A DNA stretch of 50,002 nucleotides from assembly GCA_011620785.1 (NCBI GenBank), contig WOYM01000099.1, forward strand, positions 1-50,002. Direction: 5' to 3'. Source of the DNA: Methanothrix sp. Its GTDB lineage: Archaea; Halobacteriota; Methanosarcinia; Methanotrichales; Methanotrichaceae. Positions 8,593-16,721 of this stretch are shown in pieces. The translations under genes and the position numbers were made by a program. Position 1 is the stretch's first letter. Every line of letters begins with the position of its first letter. The notes beneath the pieces are model-generated. The model did not search any database. It was not told the origin of the DNA and saw nothing but the letters and a program-made list of their open reading frames with translations.

Positions 8593-8658
8593 GGATCCGG
8601 GATTCGCTTAAAGACTTTTTAAGTCATCCATCCCCTCAAGATGAATATACCCGGATCC
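8593..8658 (+). ncRNA. Candidate structured leader or small RNA, three-way junction
   Basis: GGATCCGGG (8593-8601) pairs perfectly with CCCGGATCC (8650-8658). Inside, CTTAAA (8607-8612) pairs with TTTAAG (8618-8623), and directly after it TCATC (8624-8628) pairs with GATGA (8640-8644). The result is a three-way junction of 66 bases. The outer stem starts at the expected transcription start of the TATA box at 8562. The yjbQ-type gene begins 95 bases further on, so this may be its 5' leader, possibly a riboswitch-like element, or a separate small RNA. It matches no riboswitch class I know. The pairing is seen in the sequence; the function is inference. Confidence 0.4.
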
Positions 8659-8753
8659 TCCCCTCGAATTATCTGAAGGTGATCTGCATTGAGATTATGG
8701 ATAAACCGGAATTTTGATCTATCATATAGCACCTTAATGAACTGTGACAGGCA

Positions 8754-9143
8754 ATGATAGAGATCGATACAACCAGGCCTACAGAAGCGATAGATATCAC
8801 ATCAAATGTAATATTGGCCCTGCATGAGGAAGGAATTGAAGAAGGCATTGCCTTTGTCTTCACCCTCCATACCACCACTGCCCTGACGGTAAATGAAGCA
8901 GACCCCTCCCTCATGAAGGATATACTGAACCTTCTGGAGAGACTGGCACCCGAGAACGGTGGCTATCTTCATGATCATCATGATGGAAATGCCCATGCCC
9001 ACCTGCGTGCAACGCTCATTGGCAATAGCATCACCATCCCTGTCGCAGAGGGCAGGCCGAAATTAGGAACCTGGCAGAGAATCCTCTTCTTCGAGTTTGA
9101 CGGTCCGAGAAGGAGGAGAATTTACATCAAAACCATACCGTGA
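8754..9143 (+). CDS. YjbQ family protein (UPF0047)
   Basis: A 129-residue protein of the YjbQ/UPF0047 family, soluble and normally trimeric. Diagnostic motifs are FVFTLHTTTALTVNEADPS (residues about 34-52), a histidine-rich GNAHAHLRATLIG, and the C-terminal GTWQRILFFEFDGPRRRR. The conserved histidines probably bind a metal. Some relatives show weak thiamine-phosphate-synthase activity, but the physiological reaction is unknown. Length is normal. GTGA at 8744-8747 serves as ribosome site for the ATG at 8754. The long leader contains the structured element at 8593-8658. The next gene is on the other strand, so it is transcribed alone. Confidence 0.92.
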   Translation: MIEIDTTRPTEAIDITSNVILALHEEGIEEGIAFVFTLHTTTALTVNEADPSLMKDILNLLERLAPENGGYLHDHHDGNAHAHLRATLIGNSITIPVAEGRPKLGTWQRILFFEFDGPRRRRIYIKTIP

Positions 9144-9294
9144 AAATTATAAATTAATTTAATGCGTGGAGAAAGAAATCAAAAGGACAAAAAAGAAAGA
9201 GACGAAAGATATCCATTTTCTTATGCCAGCCCCTCATCCAATGTTCTTTTTCTTGTCTTTATTTGCCCGCTTTTCGCCAGAACAATTGGCACCG

Positions 9295-10161
9295 TTAGAT
9301 AGGTGTTCCCGAGTTCATTGCCAATTCTCTGAATGCCACCATGAGCTCTTTTGTTATCGGTCCAGGCTTTCCGCTGCCTATTATTCTGCCGTCGATTTTG
9401 GTGACGGGAGCAACCTCTGCTGCAGTGCCAGTGACGAAGACCTCGTCTCCAGTGTAAAGGTCGAAAAGGCCCAGATCAGCCTCAATGACCTCAATCCCAT
9501 TCTTCTCCGCCAACTCGAAGACCGCCTCTCTGGTTATACCTTTCAGGTTATTGAGGGTATGAGGGGTATAGATCTTTTTATTCTTTATGATAAATATATT
9601 ATCCCCACTTCCCTCAGAGATCCTTCCCTGGGAATCAAGGATGATAGCCTCATTTCCCCCTTTGACATTGGCCTCTATCTTGGCCAGGATGTTGTTCAGA
9701 TAATTGAGGCTCTTGATATTCGGGGGCAGGGCATCGGGGGCGTTTCTGCGAACAGAGACACTGATGGCGGTCAGGCCGACCTCATAGAGGCTTCCATACA
9801 TCGCCCCCCACTCAACTGCAACGATGATTACCGTGGGCTTCCTGCATGTCAGGGGATCCAGGCCCAGATCTCCATATCCTCTGGTGACTATAGGCCGGAC
9901 ATAGGCATCGCGCAGGTTGTTCTTGCGCAGCGTATCTCTGATCGCCCTGCACATCTCATCCTGGCTCAGGGGGATACAGAGCATGATGGCTTGAGCAGAA
10001 TCAAAGAGCCTCCTGACATGATCCTCCAGCCGGAAGACCCGTCCTCCATATGCTCTTATGCCCTCGAAGACGCCATCGCCATAGAGAAAACCATGATCGA
10101 AAACCGAGACCGCAGCTTTTTCAGCCGGAACATATTCACCATCAAGATAAATAAGGCTCAT
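9295..10161 (-). CDS. ilvE: Branched-chain amino acid aminotransferase
   Basis: A 288-residue class IV (fold type IV) PLP enzyme that catalyses the last step of valine, leucine and isoleucine synthesis with glutamate as amino donor. Family marks are YLDGEYVPAEKAAVSVFDHGFLYGDGVFEGIRAYGG at the N-terminus, RPIVTRGYGDLGLD, the PLP-lysine context NIKSLNYLNNILAKIEA, and ISEGSGDNIFII. Length is typical of archaeal IlvE. D-amino acid aminotransferase and aminodeoxychorismate lyase share the fold but fit less well. The minus-strand promoter probably lies at 10190-10200 (GCATTTATCC), divergent from the ribH promoter. Confidence 0.93.
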   Translation of the reverse strand: MSLIYLDGEYVPAEKAAVSVFDHGFLYGDGVFEGIRAYGGRVFRLEDHVRRLFDSAQAIMLCIPLSQDEMCRAIRDTLRKNNLRDAYVRPIVTRGYGDLGLDPLTCRKPTVIIVAVEWGAMYGSLYEVGLTAISVSVRRNAPDALPPNIKSLNYLNNILAKIEANVKGGNEAIILDSQGRISEGSGDNIFIIKNKKIYTPHTLNNLKGITREAVFELAEKNGIEVIEADLGLFDLYTGDEVFVTGTAAEVAPVTKIDGRIIGSGKPGPITKELMVAFRELAMNSGTPI

Positions 10162-10274
10162 AGAGAATCCTGTATCTCCATCATTACCAAGGATAAATGC
10201 ATTTTGATTGAATCGATGGGTTTATTATGGAAGGAAGGCAGCTAGGTGCCTACTCTTTATGGGGTTTGGTGTCA

Positions 10275-10685
10275 ATGGCTAAACTTGGTTTCGTCGTCTC
10301 GGAGTTCAATAGGGACATCACCTATCAGATGGAGCTTTTGGGCAGGGAGCATGCCCAGTTCCTGGGAGCAGATGTCGCAGCGGTGGTTTATGTTCCTGGA
10401 GTTTTTGATATGCCGATAGCAGTGAAGAAGATGCTCTGTCGCGAGGACATCGATGCCGTCGTGGCAATCGGCTGTGTGATACAGGGAGAGACCGCCCATG
10501 ATGAAGTTGTGGTCAATCATGCAGCCAGAAAGCTGATGGATCTGTCTCTTGAATGCAATAAGCCGGTAACCCTGGGGATCACCGGCCCCAAGATGTCCCG
10601 GGCTGATGCGCAAAAGAGGGTGGACTATTCCAAGAGGGCGGTGGAGGCGGCGGTCAAGCTCCTGCAGAGGCTCGGTGGGGATTAA
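10275..10685 (+). CDS. ribH: 6,7-dimethyl-8-ribityllumazine synthase
   Basis: Condenses 5-amino-6-ribitylaminouracil with 3,4-dihydroxybutanone 4-phosphate in riboflavin synthesis; the same uracil intermediate also feeds coenzyme F420. Family marks are LGFVVSEFNRDIT, VPGVFDMPIAVKKML, AIGCVIQGETAHDEVV (with the catalytic His) and TLGITGPKMSRADAQKR. The open frame extends to 10227, but MAKLGFVVSEFN at 10275 gives the 136-residue length usual for archaeal members. The extra 16 residues (MEGRQLGAYSLWGLVS) look like leader, and TTTATTATGG near 10218-10228 looks like the TATA box. It is followed three bases after its stop by an aminotransferase gene, so the two form an operon. Confidence 0.9.
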   Translation: MAKLGFVVSEFNRDITYQMELLGREHAQFLGADVAAVVYVPGVFDMPIAVKKMLCREDIDAVVAIGCVIQGETAHDEVVVNHAARKLMDLSLECNKPVTLGITGPKMSRADAQKRVDYSKRAVEAAVKLLQRLGGD

Positions 10686-10688
10686 AGA

Positions 10689-11825
10689 ATGGTATCCGCG
10701 CGTATAGCCTCCATTCATGAGTCAACCACCCTGAAGATCTCGGCCACGGCGAAGAAGCTCACTGCCAGCGGCCTTGACATCATCGATATGGGAGTTGGCG
10801 AGCCGGACTTCGACACCCCCAAGCATATCGTCGACGCGGGCTGCAACTCCATCAGGATGGGCGAGACTCATTATGCACCAACCGGCGGCATTCCCGAGCT
10901 GCGGCAGGCGATAGCAGAAAAGCTATCCCGGGAGAATCTGATTCATTCTACAGCGGAGGACGTGATAGTGACTCCAGGGGCTAAGATGGCCGTCTTTGCC
11001 GCCATCCAGGCGCTCTTGCAGGAGGGCGAGGAGTGCATATTGATAGGTCCCTCCTGGGTGAGCTACGAGCCCAGCGTGGCCTTTGCCGGCGGATCGGTGG
11101 TCTGGGGCGAGGTTGATGCTGATTTCATGCCCCGGAACATCGCGGAGAAGATCAGCTCCAAGACCCGGATGATCATAATCAACTCCCCCTCTAATCCCAC
11201 CGGAGCGGTCTTCGAGCGGCCTGTGCTGGAGGAGATTCGCGACCTGGCAGTAGATCACGATCTCTTTGTGATCTCCGATGAGATTTATGAGAAGATAATC
11301 TATGATCATGAGCACATCAGCATGGGCTCCTTGCCGGGAATGGCGGAGAGAACGGTTACCATTAATGGATTCTCCAAGGCTTATGCCATGACCGGCTGGC
11401 GTCTGGGCTATCTGACCGGCCCCAAGGAGACGATGAAGTGGGTGATCAGGCTTCTGTCACATTCCGTTTCCCAGGCGACCACTTTTGTGCAGCGGGCAGG
11501 GGTTGTCGCCCTGCAGGGGCCGCAGGATGATGTCGATATGATGGTGGCGGAATTCCGCGCCCGCCGGGATCTCCTGGTCGCGGGCCTGAAGAGCCTGGGA
11601 ATTCCCTGCAGCGTTCCAGGTGGCGCTTTTTATGTATTCCCGGATGTATCAGGCTTTGGGGGAGGAGATCTGTTCACCGAGAGGCTGCTCAAAGAGGCCC
11701 TCATTGCCGCCACTCCTGGATCTGCCTTTGGGCCAGGGGGAAGGGATTATATCCGGCTCTCCTATGCTACCAGCCAGAACCGGATCCGTCAGGCTCTGGA
11801 TAGGATAGAGAAGATTATTATGTGA
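10689..11825 (+). CDS. Class I/II PLP aminotransferase, aspartate aminotransferase type
   Basis: A 378-residue fold-type I aminotransferase. Visible landmarks are GVGEPDFDTPKHI near residue 36, HYAPTGGIPELRQAIAEK, the PLP-stacking region VTPGAKMAVFAAIQAL, the substrate-binding NSPSNPTGAVF, ISDEIYEKIIYD, and the Schiff-base lysine in GFSKAYAMTGWRLGYLTGP. The C-terminal arginine for the alpha-carboxylate lies in DYIRLSYATS. These fit the Ib aspartate/tyrosine aminotransferases of archaea. The exact substrate cannot be read from sequence. It starts 3 bases after ribH and shares its promoter. Confidence 0.9.
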   Translation: MVSARIASIHESTTLKISATAKKLTASGLDIIDMGVGEPDFDTPKHIVDAGCNSIRMGETHYAPTGGIPELRQAIAEKLSRENLIHSTAEDVIVTPGAKMAVFAAIQALLQEGEECILIGPSWVSYEPSVAFAGGSVVWGEVDADFMPRNIAEKISSKTRMIIINSPSNPTGAVFERPVLEEIRDLAVDHDLFVISDEIYEKIIYDHEHISMGSLPGMAERTVTINGFSKAYAMTGWRLGYLTGPKETMKWVIRLLSHSVSQATTFVQRAGVVALQGPQDDVDMMVAEFRARRDLLVAGLKSLGIPCSVPGGAFYVFPDVSGFGGGDLFTERLLKEALIAATPGSAFGPGGRDYIRLSYATSQNRIRQALDRIEKIIM

Positions 11826-11910
11826 AATTAGAATATAATGCATGTCATCTGGAGCATCAGATCCCAGGCATTTATGGTGGACGATATCATCAACCAAATT
11901 TTTCCCATGA

Positions 11911-11945
11911 AAAACAAGACTTAAGATGTCGATAGATCTTGTTTT
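11911..11945 (+). terminator. Terminator-like hairpin after the aminotransferase
   Basis: AAAACAAGA (11911-11919) is perfectly complementary to TCTTGTTTT (11937-11945), giving a 9-bp stem with a 17-base loop. The right arm runs into further T residues. It lies 86 bases after the aminotransferase stop, between convergent genes. Confidence 0.55.
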
Positions 11946-11961
11946 TTTATTTGCCTCGATT

Positions 11962-11992
11962 GTGCCTCGTATGGGCCATTGTCCTGAGGCAC
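11962..11992. repeat. Second inverted repeat between convergent genes
   Basis: GTGCCTC (11962-11968) and GAGGCAC (11986-11992) form a 7-bp stem with a 17-base loop, 16 bases after the terminator-like hairpin. It may help end transcripts from the minus-strand gene that stops at 12030. Confidence 0.4.
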
Positions 11993-12029
11993 ATGGGCGT
12001 TTAGGGCGGGGAGCATTCACGTACAGAGT

Positions 12030-12773
12030 CTACAATACGATCTCCATCATATCATGCCCTAGCGGCCATTTCTTTAAAGCCTCCTCATGGGGCGGATATA
12101 GATGGCTCAGATGGGTGAGGATCAGCCTCTTCGTCCCCAGCCTTTCCGCCAGCTCCATGGCTTCGTCTGCGGTCATGTGCTTGCTAATAGTATAGCCCGG
12201 CGGGGTTATGGCATCGGCCAGCATCAGGTCAGCGTCCCTCATCAGCTCCAGGCTCTCTTCAGGGAGCTCCATCTTGGTGTCACTGGTAATGACCACCACC
12301 TTGCTTCCATTGTCTATCCGCACTCCCACGGTCTCAATGGGGGGGTGGTTGACATTGAAGAGGGTGAACTGCATTCCTGCTATCTCGAAGGGCTGGCCGG
12401 CTATGACATCATGGCGCACTGGGGCCAGGAAGTAGAGGTAATTGAGGATGTAGTCCATAGTATTCTTCAGAGCATAGACGTCCACGTGGCTCTGCACCCG
12501 ATGGAAGTCTCCGAAGCCCGCATAATGATCATAATGGGCATGGGTCCAGATCACCCCGTCCACACTCGCGAGATCCTTTTTCAAGAGCTGCCATCGCAGG
12601 TCAGGGCTCGAGTCCACCAGCACCCGGCCGTCCTCCTCGTCCGACTCCAGCAGGATTGAAAACCTCATCCTCCGGCTGCGCCCTCCCCGGAGGGCATCCA
12701 TGCAGGCGGGACACTTGCAGCCGATCTTGGGGGTGCCAATGGCGTCGCCTGTGCCCAGGAGGGTGACCTTCAT
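12030..12773 (-). CDS. MBL-fold metallohydrolase, PhnP-like
   Basis: A 247-residue metallo-beta-lactamase-fold enzyme. The metal-binding motif is WTHAHYDHYAGFGD (HxHxDH), with further ligands in NVNHPPIETVG, TSDTKMELPEE and LTHLSHLYPPHEE. The start LLGTGDAIGTPKIGCKCPACMDA has the paired cysteines of the PhnP group (cyclic phosphodiesterases), a structural zinc site. It likely hydrolyses a phosphodiester or cyclic phosphate; the true substrate is unknown. Its ATG overlaps the stop of the AAA ATPase gene in an ATGA, so the two are translated as a coupled pair. A tRNase Z or coenzyme-PQQ-type role is less likely given the cysteine motif. Confidence 0.88.
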   Translation of the reverse strand: MKVTLLGTGDAIGTPKIGCKCPACMDALRGGRSRRMRFSILLESDEEDGRVLVDSSPDLRWQLLKKDLASVDGVIWTHAHYDHYAGFGDFHRVQSHVDVYALKNTMDYILNYLYFLAPVRHDVIAGQPFEIAGMQFTLFNVNHPPIETVGVRIDNGSKVVVITSDTKMELPEESLELMRDADLMLADAITPPGYTISKHMTADEAMELAERLGTKRLILTHLSHLYPPHEEALKKWPLGHDMMEIVL

Positions 12774-14062
12774 GCCTCAATGCTCCGTTTGTAGTCCGAT
12801 ATCCTCTGGCGGAAGTCATCTATGGAGTTCAGGAGGTCCTGCTGGCATAGCCCCTTTCTGTTCTCCAGTAGTGCATTGAGCACCGCCTCTCTGATCACAA
12901 GCCGCAGATCGGAACCCGAGTAGCCATCGGTCATCTTTGCCAGCGTTGTGGTATCCACATTGGCATTGATGGGCTCCAGTATCTTGTCTAAGATCCTCTT
13001 TCTCGCCTCCTGGTCGGGCAGGGGGAAGTTTAGCACCTTGTCAAAACGTCTCCAGGCGGCATAATCCAGCAGCTGAGGGTGGTTTGTGGCCGCAATAAGG
13101 AGGACGCCGTGCTCGACCAGGTTGATCTCATCTATGGCCTTTAGCAGAGTGTTGACCGCTCTTTTCATGGCACCATGCTCGTCTGAGGTTCTGGTCTTGG
13201 CCACGAAATCGAACTCATCGATGAGAAGGATGCAGGGGCTGAGCCTCTTGGCAAGCTCGAATACCTTGTCTATGTTCTTGGATGTCTCACCCAGGTACTG
13301 GCTGGTGATCATGGAGAGGCGGACCTCTACAATTGGGAGAGAAAACCAGCTGGAGAGCGCCCGGGCAGTGGAGGTTTTTCCCGTTCCCGGCGGTCCGACG
13401 AATAGTAGCTTGCCGATCTCGAAAAGGCCTATCTGGCGCAGGTATTCTCTGTTCTCCAGCGCCTTTCCTGTCTTTTCGATCTCAGTCTTCTGATCATCGG
13501 TCAGGATCAAACCGGAGATGCTGTCTCTTACATCCTCTGGCGCTTTGATGTAAGCCAGCTTGAGAAGCTCATCTGCCTCCTTTTGGTCCTTGCATAGCTC
13601 TTTTATGCGGGCATCGATCCACTCGCGGTCTGCAGAAAGCGGCTTGTTGCCGTTTCTGGCCTCGGAATAGCTTACCCCCATGGAGTCATAGTTCTCATAA
13701 AAGTAGGCAAGAGCGGGATTGGATCTGATCCTGGCAAGATCCTTCTGATTGGCAAACCACTTCGCTGCCACATCGAATACCGTGAGCCTTAGCTGCGACC
13801 CGAACTCCTCGAAGGAAACAAAAGTAAGATCCTTGATGGCTGCTTTGACGTTATCTATGCCGTAGATCTTTTGAACATCGCTGCTGGTTACGTAGATCGG
13901 CCGCTTTACGCTCTTGGTATTCGCATCGAAATAATGCTTGCGAATATTGGGTGGCAGGTCGTCCTCAGTCAGGTTCTCCTTGCGGTTGTATATGTCTGCG
14001 GTTAAAAGCAGTTCTGCAACCTCAATTGCACCGCACTTATCTAGATCATTCTCTGAGCCCAT
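12770..14062 (-). CDS. AAA family ATPase
   Basis: A 430-residue protein with one AAA+ module in its C-terminal half. Walker A is FVGPPGTGKTSTARAL (about residue 219), Walker B ILLIDEFDFVAKT, and sensor 1 LLIAATNHPQLLD. The arginine finger region AAWRRFDKVLNFPLPD and the small-domain YSGSDLRLVIREAVLNAL follow. The N-terminal 200 residues are not a known substrate domain to me; they include a helical stretch and a possible winged-helix-like region (VFDVAAKWFANQ). It lacks membrane segments and a protease domain, so it is not FtsH or Lon. The stop overlaps the start of the MBL-fold gene, which suggests the ATPase and hydrolase act together, perhaps as a remodelling factor and its enzyme (inference). 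Confidence 0.87.
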   Translation of the reverse strand: MGSENDLDKCGAIEVAELLLTADIYNRKENLTEDDLPPNIRKHYFDANTKSVKRPIYVTSSDVQKIYGIDNVKAAIKDLTFVSFEEFGSQLRLTVFDVAAKWFANQKDLARIRSNPALAYFYENYDSMGVSYSEARNGNKPLSADREWIDARIKELCKDQKEADELLKLAYIKAPEDVRDSISGLILTDDQKTEIEKTGKALENREYLRQIGLFEIGKLLFVGPPGTGKTSTARALSSWFSLPIVEVRLSMITSQYLGETSKNIDKVFELAKRLSPCILLIDEFDFVAKTRTSDEHGAMKRAVNTLLKAIDEINLVEHGVLLIAATNHPQLLDYAAWRRFDKVLNFPLPDQEARKRILDKILEPINANVDTTTLAKMTDGYSGSDLRLVIREAVLNALLENRKGLCQQDLLNSIDDFRQRISDYKRSIEA

Positions 14063-14675
14063 CTATTTAACTCCCCGGAACTGAACTAAAACAGTGGACC
14101 ATAAAATGAGATAAAGCTTTCTGTGGTCTGACCGCAGAATGGGCCGGACAGGATGTGCTATATGCCAACTTAGCTGCAAGTCTCGCGATCCTTCGCCAAG
14201 AAGAGAATCCGGAGCATGGGATTGCCCCTGGACCGGCCTTAAGCCAAACGGACAAGGCCTGCCTTCTCGCAGGGTGGCAGCGATGGCGCCTTTTCTTCAT
14301 CGAGCCCGGATGTATTCTCATGCGTTATCCACTTCGAGTTTTGCACTGCAGGTAATGCCAAGCCCCGGAAATGCAGCCACTAGAAGCATGTTCCCATTAT
14401 GATTCCATATGTCGAATCCGAAGCCGCCAATTGTGTCTGCTGACTTTTTGTAACCTTTCTCATCCAGAATAACTGCCCGCTGCTGCATATGTCTCACATC
14501 TTCAAGAGTATATTTCAGTATAGAAACAAATTTTTTATCTTTCTTAGAAATATTCTTAAGCACTGCAAGCATAAATGGACTGTCTGCATGGATTTTATTT
14601 TTCAGCTTCCTGCTGCATTAACTCATTCGGAAGACTGTCTGTTAGCTTCCTCATGCAATCGCTTCGGTCTTTCAC
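14063..14675. other. Low-information region with fragmentary reading frames
   Basis: Three short frames lie here: minus 14318-14572 (84 codons, reading FGFDIWNHNGNMLLVAAFPG), minus 14067-14321 (84 codons, Arg/Ser-rich, ATGA overlap with the first), and plus 14155-14355 (66 codons, with open frame upstream). None has a good ribosome site or a recognised family. The minus 14318-14572 frame has the most protein-like composition and stays open about 15 codons upstream of its ATG. The region may be decayed genes, in keeping with the pseudogene that follows. Confidence 0.3.
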
Positions 14676-14688
14676 ATAAAATATATTT
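14676..14688 (+). promoter_or_regulatory. TATA box of the symporter pseudogene
   Basis: ATAAAATATATTT at 14676-14688 is a good TATA match, about 30 bases before the likely original start near 14710. The promoter appears to have outlived the gene. Confidence 0.45.
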
Positions 14689-14709
14689 GGCTCTTCGCTG
14701 AATTATGTA

Positions 14710-16140
14710 GTGAGGTCCGGCAGAGAATATAGCTTCTGGTCACTCTCTATCTCGGCTATCGTGTATGGAAGGGCACAAAGGACACAGAGGGCTATCTTGT
14801 TGCAGGAAGGAAGGCCCATCCTTATATCATGGCTATGAGCTATGGCGCCACATTCGCCAGCACCTCGGCTATAGTCGGATTCGGCGGGAATGCAGGGCTT
14901 TTCGGCATGGGCTTGCTCTGGCTCACGTTTTTCAATATATTTGTTGGCATTTTCATAGCCTTCGTCTTTTATGGCAAGAGGACCTGAAAGATGGGCCACA
15001 ACCTCAATGCCATGACCTTCCCTGAGCTTTTGGGAAAGAGATTCGACAGCAGATTCGTTCAGTACTTCAGCGGCGTGGTGATCTTCCTTGGAATGCCTCT
15101 CTATGCGGCGGTGGTTTTGATAGGAGCAGCGCGTTTCATGGAGACCACCTTAGCCATAGACTTCCATGTGGCTCTGTTGATATATTCTGTCATCATCGCC
15201 GCCTATGGCTTTTCTCCTTTTCATGACCTATGCTCATCTGGGAGGAATAACTGCTGCTCATCAGGCACTTACAAATATGGGCCATCTCGTCCCAGAAAAT
15301 CTCGCTTTGATGGGCCATACTGGATGGACGGAAATGCCAACTCTTGGCAGCACCTGGTGGTGGACGCTCGTCTCCACCATAGTTCTAGGGGTGGGAATAG
15401 GGGTTTTAGCCATGCCGCAGCTCGCAGTCCGGTTCATGACCGTCAAGTCCAGCAAGGAACTGCACCGGGGAACCCTGATCGGTGGGATATTCATTCTTTT
15501 CATGACCGGTGTCGCCTTCACCGTAGGAGCCCTCTCTAATGTCTTCTTCTTTAACACCCAGGGCGACATCGCCATCACTGCAGCCAAGGGCAATGCCGAC
15601 AGCATAATTCCTGTCTACATCAATGCCGCAATGCCGGAGTGGTTCATCTATCTCTTCATGCTCACCCTCCTGGCAGCAGCGATGTCCACATCAAGCTCTC
15701 AGTTTCATACTCAGGGAAGCGCCATTGGAAGGGATATTTACGAGACGATCAGCCATAAGAAGGGCGGAAGCTCAATAATGGTCACCAGGGCAGGCATAAT
15801 AGTTGCCATGGTAATTGCCGTCACCCTCGGCTATATCATTCCCGATAACATCATCGCCCGGGGCACTGCTATCTTCTTCGGCCTTTGCGCATCCGCATTC
15901 CTTCCTATGTATACCGCGGCCCTGTACTGGAAAGGAGCTACTAAAGCGGAAGCAGTGCCTCTGGGAATAAGCAAAATGCTCCTGGGCAGGGATCTTCTTA
16001 TAGCCGATATGCCCTGGCCGGTGGTCGATCCTATTATGGTTGCCCTGCCCCTGGCGGCGCTCGTTACCGTTGTGGTAAGCCTGGTCACAAAGAGAATGGA
16101 CAAAGGGCACCTGATGGAGTGTTTCCGGGGAATGAAATAG
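14710..16140 (+). pseudogene. Sodium:solute symporter (SSF) pseudogene
   Basis: Remnant of a sodium:solute (SSF) symporter, the family of PutP and acetate permease ActP. Homology-like text runs in pieces. EYSFWSLSISAIVYG near 14730 is in one frame. LYLGYRVWKGTKDTEGYLVAGR and on to IAFVFYGKRT follow in a second frame, ending at an in-frame TGA (14985-14987). KMGHNLNAMTFPELLGKRF to LIYSVIIAAYG continues to about 15207, where a deletion with frame change removes part of a helix pair. MAFLLFMTYAHLGG to the end at 16140 is open. Near 15945 the join GATKAEAVPLG also seems to lack about 25 residues (in-frame). The gene cannot make a working carrier. The longest intact piece is 311 codons from 15205. 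Confidence 0.85.
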
Positions 16141-16215
16141 ATAAGTTCCGGGCCATTCTCCACTCTTTTTTCTCATTTTGTCCCTGGAGAAAGCTATAAA
16201 CTCATTCGAGCGTCT

Positions 16216-16443
16216 TTGCCAGCGAGGATACTCTATATAATAACCAATACCAGGACAAGAACATTCTTGATTGTGCTAATTTTGGCTACGGCGGTGCCAG
16301 TTTTGGCGGAGATGAACGATTATCAGAGAGGAGTGGCCAATGGATTGAAGATAGGGCGATTCATGGGGGAATACTACGGAAGAGGCCAGTATGTGACCGA
16401 CTATGCCGGGCAGTATAATGCCTACCTGGATAGCTACAACTAG
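16216..16443 (+). CDS. Small secreted protein, unknown function
   Basis: A 75-codon frame starting with TTG. It has basic residues, then a hydrophobic stretch TFLIVLILATAVPVLA and a likely signal cleavage before EMNDYQRG. The mature part, about 43 residues, is rich in Tyr and Gly (RFMGEYYGRGQYVTDYAG). I do not recognise a family. The start is unclear. TCTATATAATA at 16232-16242 looks like a TATA box inside the frame, which would favour a leaderless TTG at 16267 but would shorten the signal peptide. CTATAAAC at about 16193 could instead serve the TTG at 16216. It may be a real small exported peptide gene or a damaged one whose ATG was lost. Confidence 0.45.
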   Translation: MPARILYIITNTRTRTFLIVLILATAVPVLAEMNDYQRGVANGLKIGRFMGEYYGRGQYVTDYAGQYNAYLDSYN

Positions 16444-16635
16444 TTCCTATGGGCCTCTTTTTCCGATAACACAACGCTGATAAACAAATTCACCCGCTAT
16501 CCCCTCTGTGCCCCAATGAGATCATCCAGCAGCTGGGTATTGAAGCCCGATGCCAGCGGAAAGATACTTGGACGTTCTGCGGATTCATATATATCTGGAT
16601 TGGAGCGGTACCAGGAACAGCACCGGAGAACCCGG

Positions 16636-16702
16636 GAAATGCCCTGCCGGTAGTATAAGGAGCTATCGCATTCCTGCTAAGGCATTCCCTAAAGGGCATT
16701 TC
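16636..16702 (+). terminator. Long-range terminator-like inverted repeat
   Basis: GAAATGCCCT (16636-16645) is perfectly complementary to AGGGCATTTC (16693-16702). A T-rich tract (GTTCTTTTTTTTCC) follows directly. The 47-base loop is long. It lies between the small secreted gene and the convergent nitroreductase-like gene. Confidence 0.45.
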
Positions 16703-16721
16703 GTTCTTTTTTTCCACTTGC

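Noticed and set aside
9166..10245. Plus-strand 359-codon frame
   Set aside because: It is the shadow of ilvE on the other strand. The translation has no family signal, while ilvE motifs are exact on the minus strand.
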